From positions 124,001 through 188,000 of the forward strand of contig JAUCGF010000071.1 of the NCBI GenBank assembly GCA_030378005.1: a stretch of 64,000 nt of DNA, read 5' to 3'. The notes below the pieces were generated by a model. It was given only the letters and a program-made list of their open reading frames with translations. It made no database searches and had not been told where the DNA came from. Made by a program: the position numbers and the translations under genes. Below, in pieces: positions 50,218-59,501 of the stretch. Source of the DNA: Desulfococcaceae bacterium HSG9 (lineage in GTDB: Bacteria; Desulfobacterota; Desulfobacteria; Desulfobacterales; JAUCGF01). Each line of letters starts with the position of its first letter. Positions within the stretch are counted from its first letter, which is position 1.

Positions 50218-50895
50218 ATGCCCCAACTTACCCCCATTCGGAAACTTGCCGCACAATATAATGATAAACCGGTTGTCAAAGCGCTGGTGCAATTGATCAC
50301 ACCGTATATTGATGCCTTGAATACTTTGTTAATGACCCATCTGCAAAGCTTTCGGGATAAGCGTATTATCACCTTTTTTGATGAATTGGCCCTTTTAGAT
50401 ATTGAATTAAACCCCGAATTATTGGTATCCGAAGATTTTCTGCATTGTTGTTTTGCCACTCTTAAAGCCGCAATCAACACCTATCAGCAGGAAAAAATAC
50501 GTAAGTACGCCAACTTGCTGGGTGCTTACACGATGAGTGGTAATTTTGCAGATGTTGATGAATATGAGGAGCATCTTAAAATTCTTGAAGAACTTTCGCT
50601 AAAAGAGATCAATATTCTGGAAATTCTCGAAGCGCATGAAACGAAACACCCGGTTCGGGAGGGTGAAAATGAGGGGCAGCGGGTAAACCGGTTTTGGGCA
50701 TCCTTCACCGAAACCCTGGTCAATGAATTAGAAATTCCCAAAGAAGAAATTGATGCGCGCCTGATGCGTTTGAATCGCACAGGCTGCTATGAATTGTTAC
50801 GCACTTATGTGGTCGGAAGCAAAGGTAAATTAACCCCAACCTATTTTCGTTTAAAACAATTGCTTGATGCTAACGCGCTGGATGTTGTTTTTTAG
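50218..50895 (+). CDS. Helical protein of unknown function
   Basis: A 225-residue, mostly helical soluble protein. A mid-to-late segment (about 115-180: HLKILEELSLKEINILEIL then EIPKEEIDARLMRLNRTGCYEL) has a winged-helix-like rhythm, but I recognise no family. There is no signal peptide or membrane helix. The ATG follows AAAAGGATAATT. It is downstream of the PilT pair by 106 bases and convergent with the membrane-protein gene. Possibly a regulator, on the helix-turn-helix-like pattern alone. Confidence 0.65.
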   Translation: MPQLTPIRKLAAQYNDKPVVKALVQLITPYIDALNTLLMTHLQSFRDKRIITFFDELALLDIELNPELLVSEDFLHCCFATLKAAINTYQQEKIRKYANLLGAYTMSGNFADVDEYEEHLKILEELSLKEINILEILEAHETKHPVREGENEGQRVNRFWASFTETLVNELEIPKEEIDARLMRLNRTGCYELLRTYVVGSKGKLTPTYFRLKQLLDANALDVVF

Positions 50896-50956
50896 ATTTA
50901 AAAATATCTGAATTAGAATTATCAAAAATCTGATAAATGATGATTCAGATGTGCTT

Positions 50957-51490
50957 TCAGTCGTGCATAGACCCACGTTCTTCCCGCAAAGCCAGCGGAG
51001 GAGCCAGAATTTCCGACCATACAACAGCGTTGCGTAAAATTTCGGGTGTAAAAGAAGCCTCACCGGGTAAAGTGATGGCTGCGGAAACTGTCCCCTGTTT
51101 TTGATCCGTATCAGCCGGAGGCGGGGCGGTGACTTTTACCTCTCTGGCGGGTCTGGTGAAAGTGTCTTCCTCGCTATCTTCATTTTCAAAATCAGACTCC
51201 GCCTCCCATTGCAACTCCTCATCTTTTTCACGGAAACGATCCCATTCGCCGGACGAATCACCCGAATCCGTTTTAGCCTCTTGTTGTTTTCGTTGCGCTT
51301 CGGCCGCCTGTCTTTCAAGTTCTTTAACAGTTTCCCTGATTTTATCACCTAAATGTGACATGATGCCCTGCTTTGCTTGGGCATCTTTCTGTGATCTATC
51401 GACCGCTTTTGGCTTGGGTTTCTTCTTTTTAAACAAAGACACCACATACCAGATAACCGCTATGATGACGACAATATTTTCAAATTCCAT
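50957..51490 (-). CDS. Single-pass membrane protein with acidic cytosolic tail
   Basis: A 177-residue protein: one N-terminal helix (IVVIIAVIWYVVSLF) followed by a basic cluster KKKKPKPK, a Gln/Glu-rich coiled coil (about 45-70), and a long acidic, low-complexity region. The C-terminus (FTPEILRNAVVWSEILAPPLALR) looks conserved and may bind a partner. I use the ATG at 51490, with GGGGTG upstream. It is the last gene of the nfeD-nfeD-floA run and may act with those membrane-domain proteins. Confidence 0.65.
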   Translation of the reverse strand: MEFENIVVIIAVIWYVVSLFKKKKPKPKAVDRSQKDAQAKQGIMSHLGDKIRETVKELERQAAEAQRKQQEAKTDSGDSSGEWDRFREKDEELQWEAESDFENEDSEEDTFTRPAREVKVTAPPPADTDQKQGTVSAAITLPGEASFTPEILRNAVVWSEILAPPLALREERGSMHD

Positions 51491-51556
51491 ACTGTTCACC
51501 CCTGTACGATGCGTCAAGGCGACAGCCTGACGCACCTTATCTGACTTTTAGGACGA

Positions 51557-52543
51557 CTAACCGGTTTCATCCTCTTTTTTCTTTTTATCCGGCGCACCGA
51601 TGGTGTCGCGCATCTGAGTGTCAGCCATAATGTTCTTCATTTTGTAATAGTCCATAACGCCCAAGTTGCCCTTTTTAAAGGCGTAGGACATGGCTAACGG
51701 CACTTGCGCCTCGGCTTCAACCACCTTAGCACGCATTTCCTGAACCCGCGCCTTCATTTCCTGTTCTCGGGCAAAGGCCATGGCCCGACGTTCTTCGGCT
51801 TTGGCCTGAGCAATTTTCTTATCCGCTTCAGCTCGGTCGGTTTCCAGTTCGGCACCGATATTTTTACCCACATCAACATCGGCAATATCAATGGACAGAA
51901 TTTCATAAGCCGTGCCGGAATCTAATCCTTTGGAAAGAACGGTCTTGGAAATCATATCAGGATTTTCCAAAACGTCTTTATGGGATCTGGCTGATCCGAT
52001 AGTTGTTACAATACCTTCCCCGACTCGTGCAAGAATTGTCTCAGAACCGGCACCGCCAACCAAACGATCAATGTTAGCGCGTACCGTTACCCGTGAAGTC
52101 GCTTTTAGCTGAATGCCGTCTTTGGCCATAGCGGCGATTAAAGGTGTTTGGATCACCTTGGGGTTGACGCTCATCTGTACCGCTTCCAGAACATCACGCC
52201 CCGCCAAATCTATGGCCGCAGCACGATTGAATTTCAAATCGATTTTGGCTTTATCCGCGGCGATTAAAGACTGCACCACACGGCTGACATGTCCGCCGGC
52301 CAAAAAATGAGACTCAAGATTATCGGTTGATATGATCAGTCCCGCTTTTACTGCCATAATTTTGGATTCGACAATTAATTTAGGCGGCACTTTACGGAAA
52401 CGCATAAAGACAATGTTAAACAAGCCCACACGCGCACCGGAAACCAGCGCCTGCACCCAAAGTTTGATAGCGGATGCGACAAAATAAAATAAAATAATGG
52501 CTGCGATAACTAGAATAATGATAAGAATACTTGTAAAATCCAT
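51557..52543 (-). CDS. floA: Flotillin-like protein FloA
   Basis: A 328-residue membrane-associated scaffold protein. A hydrophobic N-terminal hairpin (about 5-25) is followed by an SPFH-like domain ([29 protein letters not shown]-like [15 protein letters not shown]) and a C-terminal coiled coil with Glu-Ala repeats. FloA organises lipid microdomains and is typically encoded next to NfeD proteins, as here. GGAGGCAATTT precedes the ATG. The assignment is firm. Confidence 0.93.
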   Translation of the reverse strand: MDFTSILIIILVIAAIILFYFVASAIKLWVQALVSGARVGLFNIVFMRFRKVPPKLIVESKIMAVKAGLIISTDNLESHFLAGGHVSRVVQSLIAADKAKIDLKFNRAAAIDLAGRDVLEAVQMSVNPKVIQTPLIAAMAKDGIQLKATSRVTVRANIDRLVGGAGSETILARVGEGIVTTIGSARSHKDVLENPDMISKTVLSKGLDSGTAYEILSIDIADVDVGKNIGAELETDRAEADKKIAQAKAEERRAMAFAREQEMKARVQEMRAKVVEAEAQVPLAMSYAFKKGNLGVMDYYKMKNIMADTQMRDTIGAPDKKKKEDETG

Positions 52544-52613
52544 AAATTGCCTCCTTGTTACAAAGTTAAAGTTTAAAGTTATTTTGAACTGATTTTTGTT
52601 TTTCCATAATAGC

Positions 52614-52636
52614 GGAGTGCAAAATTCAATTTGCGT
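52614..52636. repeat. Short GGAGTGC-type hairpin between floA and nfeD
   Basis: GGAGTGCAAAATT-C-AATTTGC; an 8/7-base stem immediately after GGAGT. Same family as 5870 and 33790. Confidence 0.5.
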
Positions 52637-52679
52637 ACGCTAACATGAACAACTGAAAATTGAAACACTATACTGATAT

Positions 52680-53165
52680 TTAAACGTCAGTTTTTACCAC
52701 TTTGACGATAATCTGATTGCCGGTGACAGCATGTACGCTGATTGCGGTTTCTTTTTCAATATACTCCCCCTGAGTCACAACGTCAACCCGTTTGCCTTCA
52801 ATGTACGCGGTGCCGGCCGGCCGCAGATTGGTGATGGCCCTTCCTGATTTACCGGCGTACTGTTCCATGGTCGGATTTTGTGAAATAACACCATCCGCGC
52901 TGGAAAGTGCCGCACTCAATGTCACCGGTGATTTGGCTATCATTTTCAAGCCGATAATTACAAGCGTCGGGATCATTACAACATCAAGCGCTAAAAAAAC
53001 GGCACCGATCATGGCTGAAAATTGGGTGAACACCACAAACAAGGAATAACCAAAGACACCGATTGCCAAAACAGTCAGCAATCCGCCGGAAGGCAGAATA
53101 ATTTCGGCAATAATGACGACAATGCCAGCCAGTTGTAAAATGATTGGATAACTTAAACCGTTCAT
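52680..53165 (-). CDS. Short NfeD-like protein (membrane plus OB fold)
   Basis: A 161-residue protein: two to three membrane helices in the first 70 residues (IILQLAGIVVIIAEIILPSGG) and a C-terminal NfeD OB-fold domain (GKSGRAITNLRPAGTAYIEGKRVDVVTQGEYIEK). It has no protease domain. It overlaps the stop of the long nfeD gene by four bases. NfeD short proteins work with flotillins (FloA follows). Assignment is secure. Confidence 0.9.
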   Translation of the reverse strand: MNGLSYPIILQLAGIVVIIAEIILPSGGLLTVLAIGVFGYSLFVVFTQFSAMIGAVFLALDVVMIPTLVIIGLKMIAKSPVTLSAALSSADGVISQNPTMEQYAGKSGRAITNLRPAGTAYIEGKRVDVVTQGEYIEKETAISVHAVTGNQIIVKVVKTDV

Positions 53166-54610
53166 TCGTTTTCTTTCCTGGAAATGATAATGCGATTGCC
53201 ATCAATTGCAGACACAATAATCGGCGTCCCCTTTTCGATAAATTCAGCTTCAGTCACCACATCTGACCTGGCACCATTGATCTCCGCTTTTCCGGATGGC
53301 CGTAAGAAAGAAAGTGCCACACCATTGTCTCCGACTTGTACATCCTGCACTTCTTTGGAGTCGGCGTGCGCGTTGTTAAGCGTTGCTCCGAGATAGGGAC
53401 CATTGACGACTGTTGCGAGTTGGGGCAGCAGATAACGAAAGGCTAACATAGAAAGAATAAAAGCGGCCAATGCGGCTCCAAGCACTTGGACGATGTTGCG
53501 GGTTAATAATTCAGCTTGCCAGGGAAAAGCCGGATCCGGCAAAACGAAATCCTGAAGAGCAAGAATCATACCCGCCGCCATAAACAGGATACCTGCAAGG
53601 CCTGCAAAACCAAAACCGGGCAGTACAAAAAGTTCAATGCCCAATAACACAATTCCGGTGATTAACAATAACAGCTCCGTATAATCAGCCATTCCAACAA
53701 GGTACTGGCTGAAAAAAACCATCCCGAGACAACATATTCCGATAATGCCCGGCACACCAAAACCGGGGGATTTAATTTCCATGTAAAGTGCAGCCAGGCC
53801 GATCATCATCAAAATCGGTGCAATCGTCGTGATAAATCGCACTAATGTTTCCGACCACGTTTCTTCTATCTTAATTATTTCATAATTAAGAACATCCAGT
53901 TTAGTCAGCAAATCATCCAAACCGGTGACCGTCATTTTGGAAAAACCCAGTGCCAGCGCTTCCGTCGCATCCATTGTCAGAAGTTCACCTTCTTCAACAA
54001 CGGTGCGTTTGGATGTTATCTTTTCTTTTTCCGAATCACTCAGCTCATCAAATTTGCGGGCGTCTATGTATTCTGCTTGACCATCTTTTTTGATTTCATA
54101 CACAGCCATTTTTTCAGTTACCATAGATTCCGCCAGCACCGGCGAGTAGCCGTTGCGTTTGGCCAGCGAGCGGAATTTGGCGCGCAGAGGCGACTGGAAT
54201 TTTTCGCCCATCATTTTCGGCCCTTCCTGAGAATAGGTAATCGGCGCACAATCACCGATAGTGGTGTGCTGTTTCATTACCAATTCGTTACAAGCCAACG
54301 CGATCAGCGCGCCCGCTGATATCGCTTTAGTTTTCACAAAAGCGATTGTTTTCCCCTTGGAAACATTCAACAGCGTATTCGTAATCAGAAGGGCGGAATC
54401 AACGCGTCCGCCAAAAGTGTCCAATTCCAGCACAAACAAAGGATCAGGCGTATCTGCGGAGGCTAACGCCCTTTTCAGAAAAGCCGCCATCCCGGGTTCT
54501 ACATTTCCGGATACGGAAATAACATACACTTTTTGCTTTGAAAGTGCGATATTTGTGTTGATCAAGCTAAAAGCGGCAAGAATGCCGAAAATAATGATAA
54601 TACGCTTCAT
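53162..54610 (-). CDS. Long NfeD protein: ClpP-class serine protease, membrane domain and OB fold
   Basis: A 482-residue NfeD1b-type protein. The signal peptide is about 1-24. The periplasmic ClpP-like protease domain (25-240) has the nucleophile in AISAGALIAL (Ser98) and a candidate Lys about 55 residues later. Four or five membrane helices span about 255-400. The C-terminal NfeD domain is at about 415-482 (FLRPSGKAEINGARSDVVTE). Related proteases cleave stomatin-like proteins. It heads an operon with a short nfeD and floA, with a good promoter at 54659-54686. Confidence 0.92.
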   Translation of the reverse strand: MKRIIIIFGILAAFSLINTNIALSKQKVYVISVSGNVEPGMAAFLKRALASADTPDPLFVLELDTFGGRVDSALLITNTLLNVSKGKTIAFVKTKAISAGALIALACNELVMKQHTTIGDCAPITYSQEGPKMMGEKFQSPLRAKFRSLAKRNGYSPVLAESMVTEKMAVYEIKKDGQAEYIDARKFDELSDSEKEKITSKRTVVEEGELLTMDATEALALGFSKMTVTGLDDLLTKLDVLNYEIIKIEETWSETLVRFITTIAPILMMIGLAALYMEIKSPGFGVPGIIGICCLGMVFFSQYLVGMADYTELLLLITGIVLLGIELFVLPGFGFAGLAGILFMAAGMILALQDFVLPDPAFPWQAELLTRNIVQVLGAALAAFILSMLAFRYLLPQLATVVNGPYLGATLNNAHADSKEVQDVQVGDNGVALSFLRPSGKAEINGARSDVVTEAEFIEKGTPIIVSAIDGNRIIISRKENE

Positions 54611-54658
54611 TTTTTGTTTAATCCAGATTGTGTGTAGAAAGCGTCAGAAGAGTTTCTA

Positions 54659-54686
54659 ATCTTATCAAAGACAGGCTTTATGTCAA
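54659..54686 (-). promoter_or_regulatory. Sigma-70-like promoter of the nfeD-floA operon
   Basis: On the minus strand: TTGACA (54686-54681), 16 bases, TAAGAT (54664-54659), 49 bases upstream of the nfeD ATG at 54610. Confidence 0.6.
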
Positions 54687-54750
54687 GTCTATATTGTGCG
54701 CAAGTGCCTAAAGTTTCTGATTCAGATAATGAAAACAAATTGCTTTCAGG

Positions 54751-55356
54751 CTATTTTGAAGGACGCCTGCGTTTGCGCTTATTTTTATGTTTTTTCTTTT
54801 TCCGTTTTTTTTGAGCCTTGATTGCTCTTTTTTCTTTACGCTGGGCTAATTTAATTTCTTTACGCTGGGCTAATTTAAGCTTGATTTCGTCTTGATAGCG
54901 GCGAATGGCGGAATAGGCGAAATAATAGCCCGCGACGGCTAACGGCAGCCCGATAATGACACCACCAATGGTTAAAGCGATAAACAGTTCAGGCGCTTTA
55001 ACCAGTAACGTGTAAAATAGTTTGACGTTAAGCCCGGCACCCATTGTTTGCGATTTGGGAACACTATATATCCGGGAGCCTATGTAATAGCAGATCGGAT
55101 ATATAATTGGCGCTGTCACCGGATTAGTCACCCACACACCGATACCCGCCGCTACCTTATTCAACTTAAAAAAGGTTGCGATACAAATGGCGATAGCCAT
55201 TTGAAATCCCATTGTGGGCGTCATGGCAACAAATAAGCCCAGAGCCAGTCCCAGAGCAATTTCATGAGGATGGCCTCTAATTTTTAAAAAACGGGCATAC
55301 CCTTTTTGCAACAAAGAGTATAATCTATTTTTATTGTTCTGTTTTTCCGTTTGCAT
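54751..55356 (-). CDS. DUF2062 membrane protein with basic tail
   Basis: A 201-residue protein of the DUF2062 family: GHPHEIALGLALGLFVAMTP opening, then WVTNPVTAPIIYPICYYIG, and three membrane helices. The C-terminus is an extreme Lys/Arg tail (about 155-201) containing a duplicated KLAQRKE unit. The duplication reflects a 24-base tandem repeat at 54831-54878. Function unknown; DUF2062 is often linked to glycosyltransferases or envelope synthesis. The gene is upstream of the nfeD promoter and oriented away from the plus-strand membrane gene at 55619. Confidence 0.82.
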   Translation of the reverse strand: MQTEKQNNKNRLYSLLQKGYARFLKIRGHPHEIALGLALGLFVAMTPTMGFQMAIAICIATFFKLNKVAAGIGVWVTNPVTAPIIYPICYYIGSRIYSVPKSQTMGAGLNVKLFYTLLVKAPELFIALTIGGVIIGLPLAVAGYYFAYSAIRRYQDEIKLKLAQRKEIKLAQRKEKRAIKAQKKRKKKKHKNKRKRRRPSK

Positions 55357-55618
55357 TATTTTATTGAAAGTTCAATCAGTATGAATAATCGACCGGCCGC
55401 TTCCACTCATATTTGTAATCCGCAACAAAATCGTTTGCATTTCAACCCTGATAGGATATAAATATTCAGAATGTAATTTTCGGTTCGGAATCTTTAAAGT
55501 AAAGATTTATATAAATCAGAATCGGTTTATATATTTGAAGAAGCTGACATTAACAAGATAATTTTTGGAAAACAACCATAACGTATCATATTTTTTAAAA
55601 TTATAGAAAGGATTATCT

Positions 55619-56077
55619 ATGGAAAGACAAAATCACGACAATAGCCCATCAACTGTTCAGTCTCTTAAAGCATTCATCAGCCTGGCCGCTTCAATTGCAG
55701 GAATTGTTATCATGCTGTATGGCTTTAAACTCTGTATTGATATTTTTACGCTGATATATGGTGCATTGACCGAGCCTGAGCAAATCGCTTCTGTCATAAA
55801 TCAATGGGCGCAGACACCTGCCTTAAAGTCGTTAACGTTTACTTTGGGGGAACGAACTTTTTCCATGGCACATATAAGCGCGATTATTATCGGTGGCGGA
55901 TGCGCTCTGCTGCTCGGATGGTTAGCAGTCGCAATAATGCAGACCGGTGGCAGAATTATTTCATGGACCAGCAATGAGGAAGAAGCGATCAAAAAAATAC
56001 TCAAAAGCGCTTTTGGACCTGGCATGAAAGCCGTAATACCACAAGATTCCAGCCAATCGGATTCTAAAAAACAATAA
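55619..56077 (+). CDS. Two-helix membrane protein, unknown
   Basis: A 152-residue protein with two long hydrophobic segments (about 18-50, ASIAGIVIMLYGFKLCIDIF; about 88-108, IIIGGGCALLLGWLAVAIM), a short loop between them and a polar C-terminus. GAAAGGATTATCT precedes the ATG. It stands alone. No family recognised; probably an inner-membrane protein of unknown role. Confidence 0.65.
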   Translation: MERQNHDNSPSTVQSLKAFISLAASIAGIVIMLYGFKLCIDIFTLIYGALTEPEQIASVINQWAQTPALKSLTFTLGERTFSMAHISAIIIGGGCALLLGWLAVAIMQTGGRIISWTSNEEEAIKKILKSAFGPGMKAVIPQDSSQSDSKKQ

Positions 56078-56638
56078 ATCCGAAAGTCAAATATTAAAAC
56101 CCATGAAGATAAAATAGTAGTGCCACCATTATATGTGTAGCACTACCCGGATTTTAATTCGTTGTTTTATATGGCGTTTTTTTTGCTCATCCTGAAAGGT
56201 GATGGCAAGGGTTCCCACTCGAAACATGGGAACGAACTGATTTAAACTTTTTATATCAATAATTACAATGTATTAATAATGAATATCATTCATTGTCACT
56301 ACAAGAGACAACTTGGTATTTTTGTAAAAAATCCCGAAAACAGGCTGTTACCGGAAGTCGCCTTATTCTCATTACCAAACTGTTTTTTTGGGAAGAGAGA
56401 TTTTAAAATATGTTCGCTTTTCTTTAAAAAGTTATAAATTTTAAATGTTTACGTTCGTAAATAAAAGTTTAAACCAGTTCATATTAAATTCATTATTAAT
56501 CAAAATTCATGCCAAAGTTTTATGCAATTGCCCTGAGTTTATGATTTCCCATTTTGTTTCTCCTGCTTTTTTGTATTTCTGACTGTAAGTTCAGCGCTCC
56601 TTTGGCCGCATTGCATAAAATTTTTCGATCTACTGATA
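56078..56638. other. Gene-free stretch with hairpins and a repeat relic
   Basis: AAATCCG (56076-56082) with CGGATTT (56148-56154) enclose GTAGTGC/GCACTAC (56117-56123, 56140-56146), a terminator-like double hairpin just after the membrane-protein gene. A GTTCCCA/TGGGAAC hairpin lies near 56213-56233. The remainder is very AT-rich. I see no gene. Confidence 0.5.
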
Positions 56639-56640
56639 TT
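56573..56640. repeat. Relic of palindromic element family 2
   Basis: GTTCAGCGCTCC and CGATCTACTGATA resemble the inner and outer right-hand parts of the family-2 elements (CTGAACTTTCCATCTACTGA, GCGCTCC) but in scrambled spacing. It abuts the pfk stop codon. Confidence 0.4.
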
Positions 56641-57982
56641 AGCTTGCCAAACCCATGACACAGTTTTTCAATCGCCCCTGTCCTGTCGCGGCCAGTACAT
56701 TCAGCCATAGTGTTCCGTCAGGACTCACTTGTTTATGCTTACCAACTGATGCGCTCATAGGCACATGGACAAACTGGTTGTTCCAGTGTCCCACCAGGAG
56801 GCCGGTTTTGCCGGCCATTCCGGCGTGAACGGCATCGCGGCCTAAAAAGCTGCAATACACATTGTCGCTGGAATTGGCTGGCAGACTGCGAATCATATAG
56901 CTTGGGTCGATATATTTGACCGTGGTGTCCATATTTTTGCTTTTGAAATAAGCCAGTATCTCTTTTTTCAAATACCGGCCGATGTCCATCAAGCGCATAT
57001 TGCCGGATTCATCTCGGGCTTCGGCTTTATCCTTAAAAAATTTTTGACCGGCACCTTCGGCCACGACAATAACAGCGTGTTTGCGTTCTTGCAGGCGTTT
57101 TTCAACAGCATCAAGAAGGCCGCCGTTGCCGTGCAAATCAAAATCCGCTTCCGGTATGAGCACAAAATTGACATCTTGTTGGGCGATAGCGGCACTGGCC
57201 GCAATAAATCCCGAATAGCGCCCCATCAATTTTATCAGACCGATTCCGTTAGGGTAGCCTTTGGCTTCGTTGTGCGCCGCCACGATTGCTTGGGTCGCGA
57301 CACTGACGGCTGTTTCAAATCCGAACGAACGAGCCACCAGATAAATATCATTATCAATGGTTTTAGGAATGCTCACAACACTGATTTTTAAATTCCGTGC
57401 TGTAATTTCATTTACGATCAGGCTGGAGGCTCGCAGGGTTCCGTCACCTCCGATCATAAATAACAGCCTGATATTCATCCGTTCAAGACAATCAACAACT
57501 TCCTCAATAGGTTGCGGACCTCTGGATGAACCCAGCACAGTTCCTCCCATGTAGTGGATATCAGTCACTGATTGAGGCGTCAAATTCATAAAATCATGCC
57601 CATAAGCAGGGATAAAGCCCTGCAGACCATAGCGCGCACCATAAATCTGATGCACGCCATACGCATGGTAAAGTTCCAAAACAATCGAACGGATAATGTC
57701 GTTCAGGCCTGGGCAGAGTCCGCCGCAGGTTACCAGGGCGCAACGCAACTTGCTTGGGTCGAAATAGATTTTCGCTCTGGGGCCGGCGGCTTCAAATGAC
57801 GGAATTTTTTGACCGCGTCTGATTCGGTCTTCTAAGTTGGCCTGATTGATGTCGATAATCACGCGGTCTTGGTCAGATACGAAAAATAATCTACGGGTAT
57901 CTTCGCTATCAGCTCGAATAGGAGATTGAATTTTCGATTTTCCCAAAGCAGGCACAGTTGTGTCAATACTGTCAAAGTCCAT
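56639..57982 (-). CDS. 6-phosphofructokinase (ATP/PPi group)
   Basis: A 447-residue phosphofructokinase. Landmarks: CGGLCPGLND (86-95), GGDGT (178-182), PKTIDND (206-212), KLMGRYSGFIAA and late IDPSYMIRS. GGDGT (Gly in place of the second Asp of GGDD) favours ATP, while PKTIDND (Lys rather than Gly) is the feature of PPi-dependent and group X enzymes. This mixed pair occurs in plant- and protozoan-type ATP-PFKs. Donor specificity is therefore inferred to be ATP. The N-terminal extension of about 75 residues is usual for the group. It is eight bases downstream of kdsD. Confidence 0.88.
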   Translation of the reverse strand: MDFDSIDTTVPALGKSKIQSPIRADSEDTRRLFFVSDQDRVIIDINQANLEDRIRRGQKIPSFEAAGPRAKIYFDPSKLRCALVTCGGLCPGLNDIIRSIVLELYHAYGVHQIYGARYGLQGFIPAYGHDFMNLTPQSVTDIHYMGGTVLGSSRGPQPIEEVVDCLERMNIRLLFMIGGDGTLRASSLIVNEITARNLKISVVSIPKTIDNDIYLVARSFGFETAVSVATQAIVAAHNEAKGYPNGIGLIKLMGRYSGFIAASAAIAQQDVNFVLIPEADFDLHGNGGLLDAVEKRLQERKHAVIVVAEGAGQKFFKDKAEARDESGNMRLMDIGRYLKKEILAYFKSKNMDTTVKYIDPSYMIRSLPANSSDNVYCSFLGRDAVHAGMAGKTGLLVGHWNNQFVHVPMSASVGKHKQVSPDGTLWLNVLAATGQGRLKNCVMGLAS

Positions 57983-57990
57983 ATACGCCC

Positions 57991-59004
57991 CTAAATTCTG
58001 ATTTTTCCGTTAAATGTAAAGTCACCTTTACCTAAAATATCGTGCAAATGCAAAACACCTTCAACTTTGCCATCGGCAGCAGTGACAGGCAGTGCCGTGA
58101 TCTGGAATTTTTCCATAATGTTAAGCGCATCATATACCGGTGAATCCGGACGCAGCGTTCGTGGATGGGAAGTCATCACAGATTGTATGGGCATTTCAAA
58201 AACAGATGCGGAGGTCGTAATCACACGCCGCAAATCGCCATCAGTGATAATACCGGTAAGAATTTCATTTTTATTTAAAACAAGGGTTAAGCCCAACTGT
58301 AGCCGGTTCATTTCATAAATCGCTTCTTTCATGGAGCAATTTTCATAAACACGGGGGACCGAAGCGCCGGTCAGCATGACATCCTGAACTTCATTGCGCA
58401 GACGGCGTCCCAAGGTTCCTCCGGGATGGCTTTTTTGAAAATCGCCCGATTTAAAATCACGCATGTTAATCAAAACGACTGACAAAGCATCCCCCATGGC
58501 GAGCAATGCAGTGGTGCTGGCTGTTGGGGCAAGGCCAAGGGGACAGGCTTCGCGCTCCACACCAACATTGATAACCAAATCACTTTGTCGTGCCAGGGTG
58601 GAATCAGAATTGCCCGTAAAAGCGATAACCGTGCAACCAATCTCTTGCATACTCGGCAGCAAAATATTGAGTTCATCGGTTTCGCCGCTGTTGGAAAGCG
58701 CCAGAAAAATGTCTTCAGCGCTGACCATACCGATATCTCCGTGCATAGCTTCCACAGGATGTAAGAAAAAGGAGCGCGTGCCGGTACTGTTCAATGTGGC
58801 GACAATTTTTCGCCCCACCAAGCCGGATTTGCCAATACCGCCGATAATCAAGCGGCCTTTGGAATGATAAATCAATTCGGCCATTTGGGCAAAATTGTTA
58901 TCTAACCGGTCAATCAGGTTAAGAATGCCCTGGGCTTCGATTTTTAAGACATGGATTGCTTGTTCAGTGATCATCGTGTCTTTCATAACTTTTGCCGCTG
59001 TCAT
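57991..59004 (-). CDS. kdsD: D-arabinose-5-phosphate isomerase (KpsF/GutQ/KdsD)
   Basis: A 337-residue enzyme that makes arabinose 5-phosphate for KDO, an LPS core sugar. The SIS domain (about 30-200) has GGIGKSGLVGRK, SNSGETDE and LAPTASTTAL; two CBS domains follow (about 215-337). All are typical of KdsD. The ATG overlaps the stop of the preceding small gene by four bases, and pfk follows. This gene complements the lipid A genes at 29-34 kb. Confidence 0.93.
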   Translation of the reverse strand: MTAAKVMKDTMITEQAIHVLKIEAQGILNLIDRLDNNFAQMAELIYHSKGRLIIGGIGKSGLVGRKIVATLNSTGTRSFFLHPVEAMHGDIGMVSAEDIFLALSNSGETDELNILLPSMQEIGCTVIAFTGNSDSTLARQSDLVINVGVEREACPLGLAPTASTTALLAMGDALSVVLINMRDFKSGDFQKSHPGGTLGRRLRNEVQDVMLTGASVPRVYENCSMKEAIYEMNRLQLGLTLVLNKNEILTGIITDGDLRRVITTSASVFEMPIQSVMTSHPRTLRPDSPVYDALNIMEKFQITALPVTAADGKVEGVLHLHDILGKGDFTFNGKIRI

Positions 59005-59273
59005 GATTTGATTTTTTGGGCTTGTTCAATCAAATCCAGAAGCGTAAGCATTTTGGGTTGTGTCTGTGTGTTAAAGGCTTTATCCCATTCCTCTGGCGTC
59101 AATTGCGCTTTTAAATATGGCTCCGCTTCAAAATGTTCAAACCAGCAATCCACCGCTTTAAAACATGGAAGCCCTTTGTTTTCTACGCGGCAGTATGAAA
59201 AAGCGATCTGGTGCCCTAAACGGGGGCAGCGAATCTGGTAATCGTCATTTGGTGGTGTGTCAGTACGTTTCAT
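59001..59273 (-). CDS. Small Cys-containing protein, unknown
   Basis: A 90-residue soluble protein with four Cys: YQIRCPRLGHQIAFSYC, then LPCFKAVDCWFEHF. The paired spacing suggests a metal site. I do not know the family. It is translationally coupled to kdsD (ATGA overlap). The start at 59273 is ATG; a hairpin repeat lies just upstream. Confidence 0.65.
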   Translation of the reverse strand: MKRTDTPPNDDYQIRCPRLGHQIAFSYCRVENKGLPCFKAVDCWFEHFEAEPYLKAQLTPEEWDKAFNTQTQPKMLTLLDLIEQAQKIKS

Positions 59274-59282
59274 GGTTCTATA

Positions 59283-59305
59283 TGCAAACTGAAGTTTGCA
59301 CTCCG
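59283..59305. repeat. Short GAGTGC-type hairpin
   Basis: TGCAAACT (59283-59290) and AGTTTGCA (59293-59300), then CTCCG; a member of the dispersed hairpin family, next to the upstream end of the small gene. Confidence 0.55.
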
Positions 59306-59330
59306 TTAAACTCTAATTGTTTTGATGGTA

Positions 59331-59501
59331 AAAAAAATCGGGTTTCTGAAGCAAGGAAAAACTTCGGAGCTACAATGACTGAGACCCGATTTTTATAAGA
59401 TTAGCCTTTAAAGGGCAAAAAATCGGGTTTCTGAAGCAAGGAAAAACTCCGGAGCTACAATGACCGAGACCCGATTTTAAGTCTTGGCGATTTTTATAAG
59501 A
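59331..59501 (-). terminator. Tandemly duplicated terminator downstream of trpB
   Basis: Two copies of an approximately 85-base unit. Each has AAAATCGGGTTTCTG and its complementary CxGAGACCCGATTTT enclosing GAAGCAAGGAAAAACT and a GGAGCTACAATGA loop. Copy 1 (59331-59416) also contains CCTTTAAAGG plus a TAA, matching the last codons of trpB (FKG-stop). The repeat therefore probably arose by tandem duplication of the trpB tail and terminator. The hairpin with A/T runs would terminate in either direction. Confidence 0.7.
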
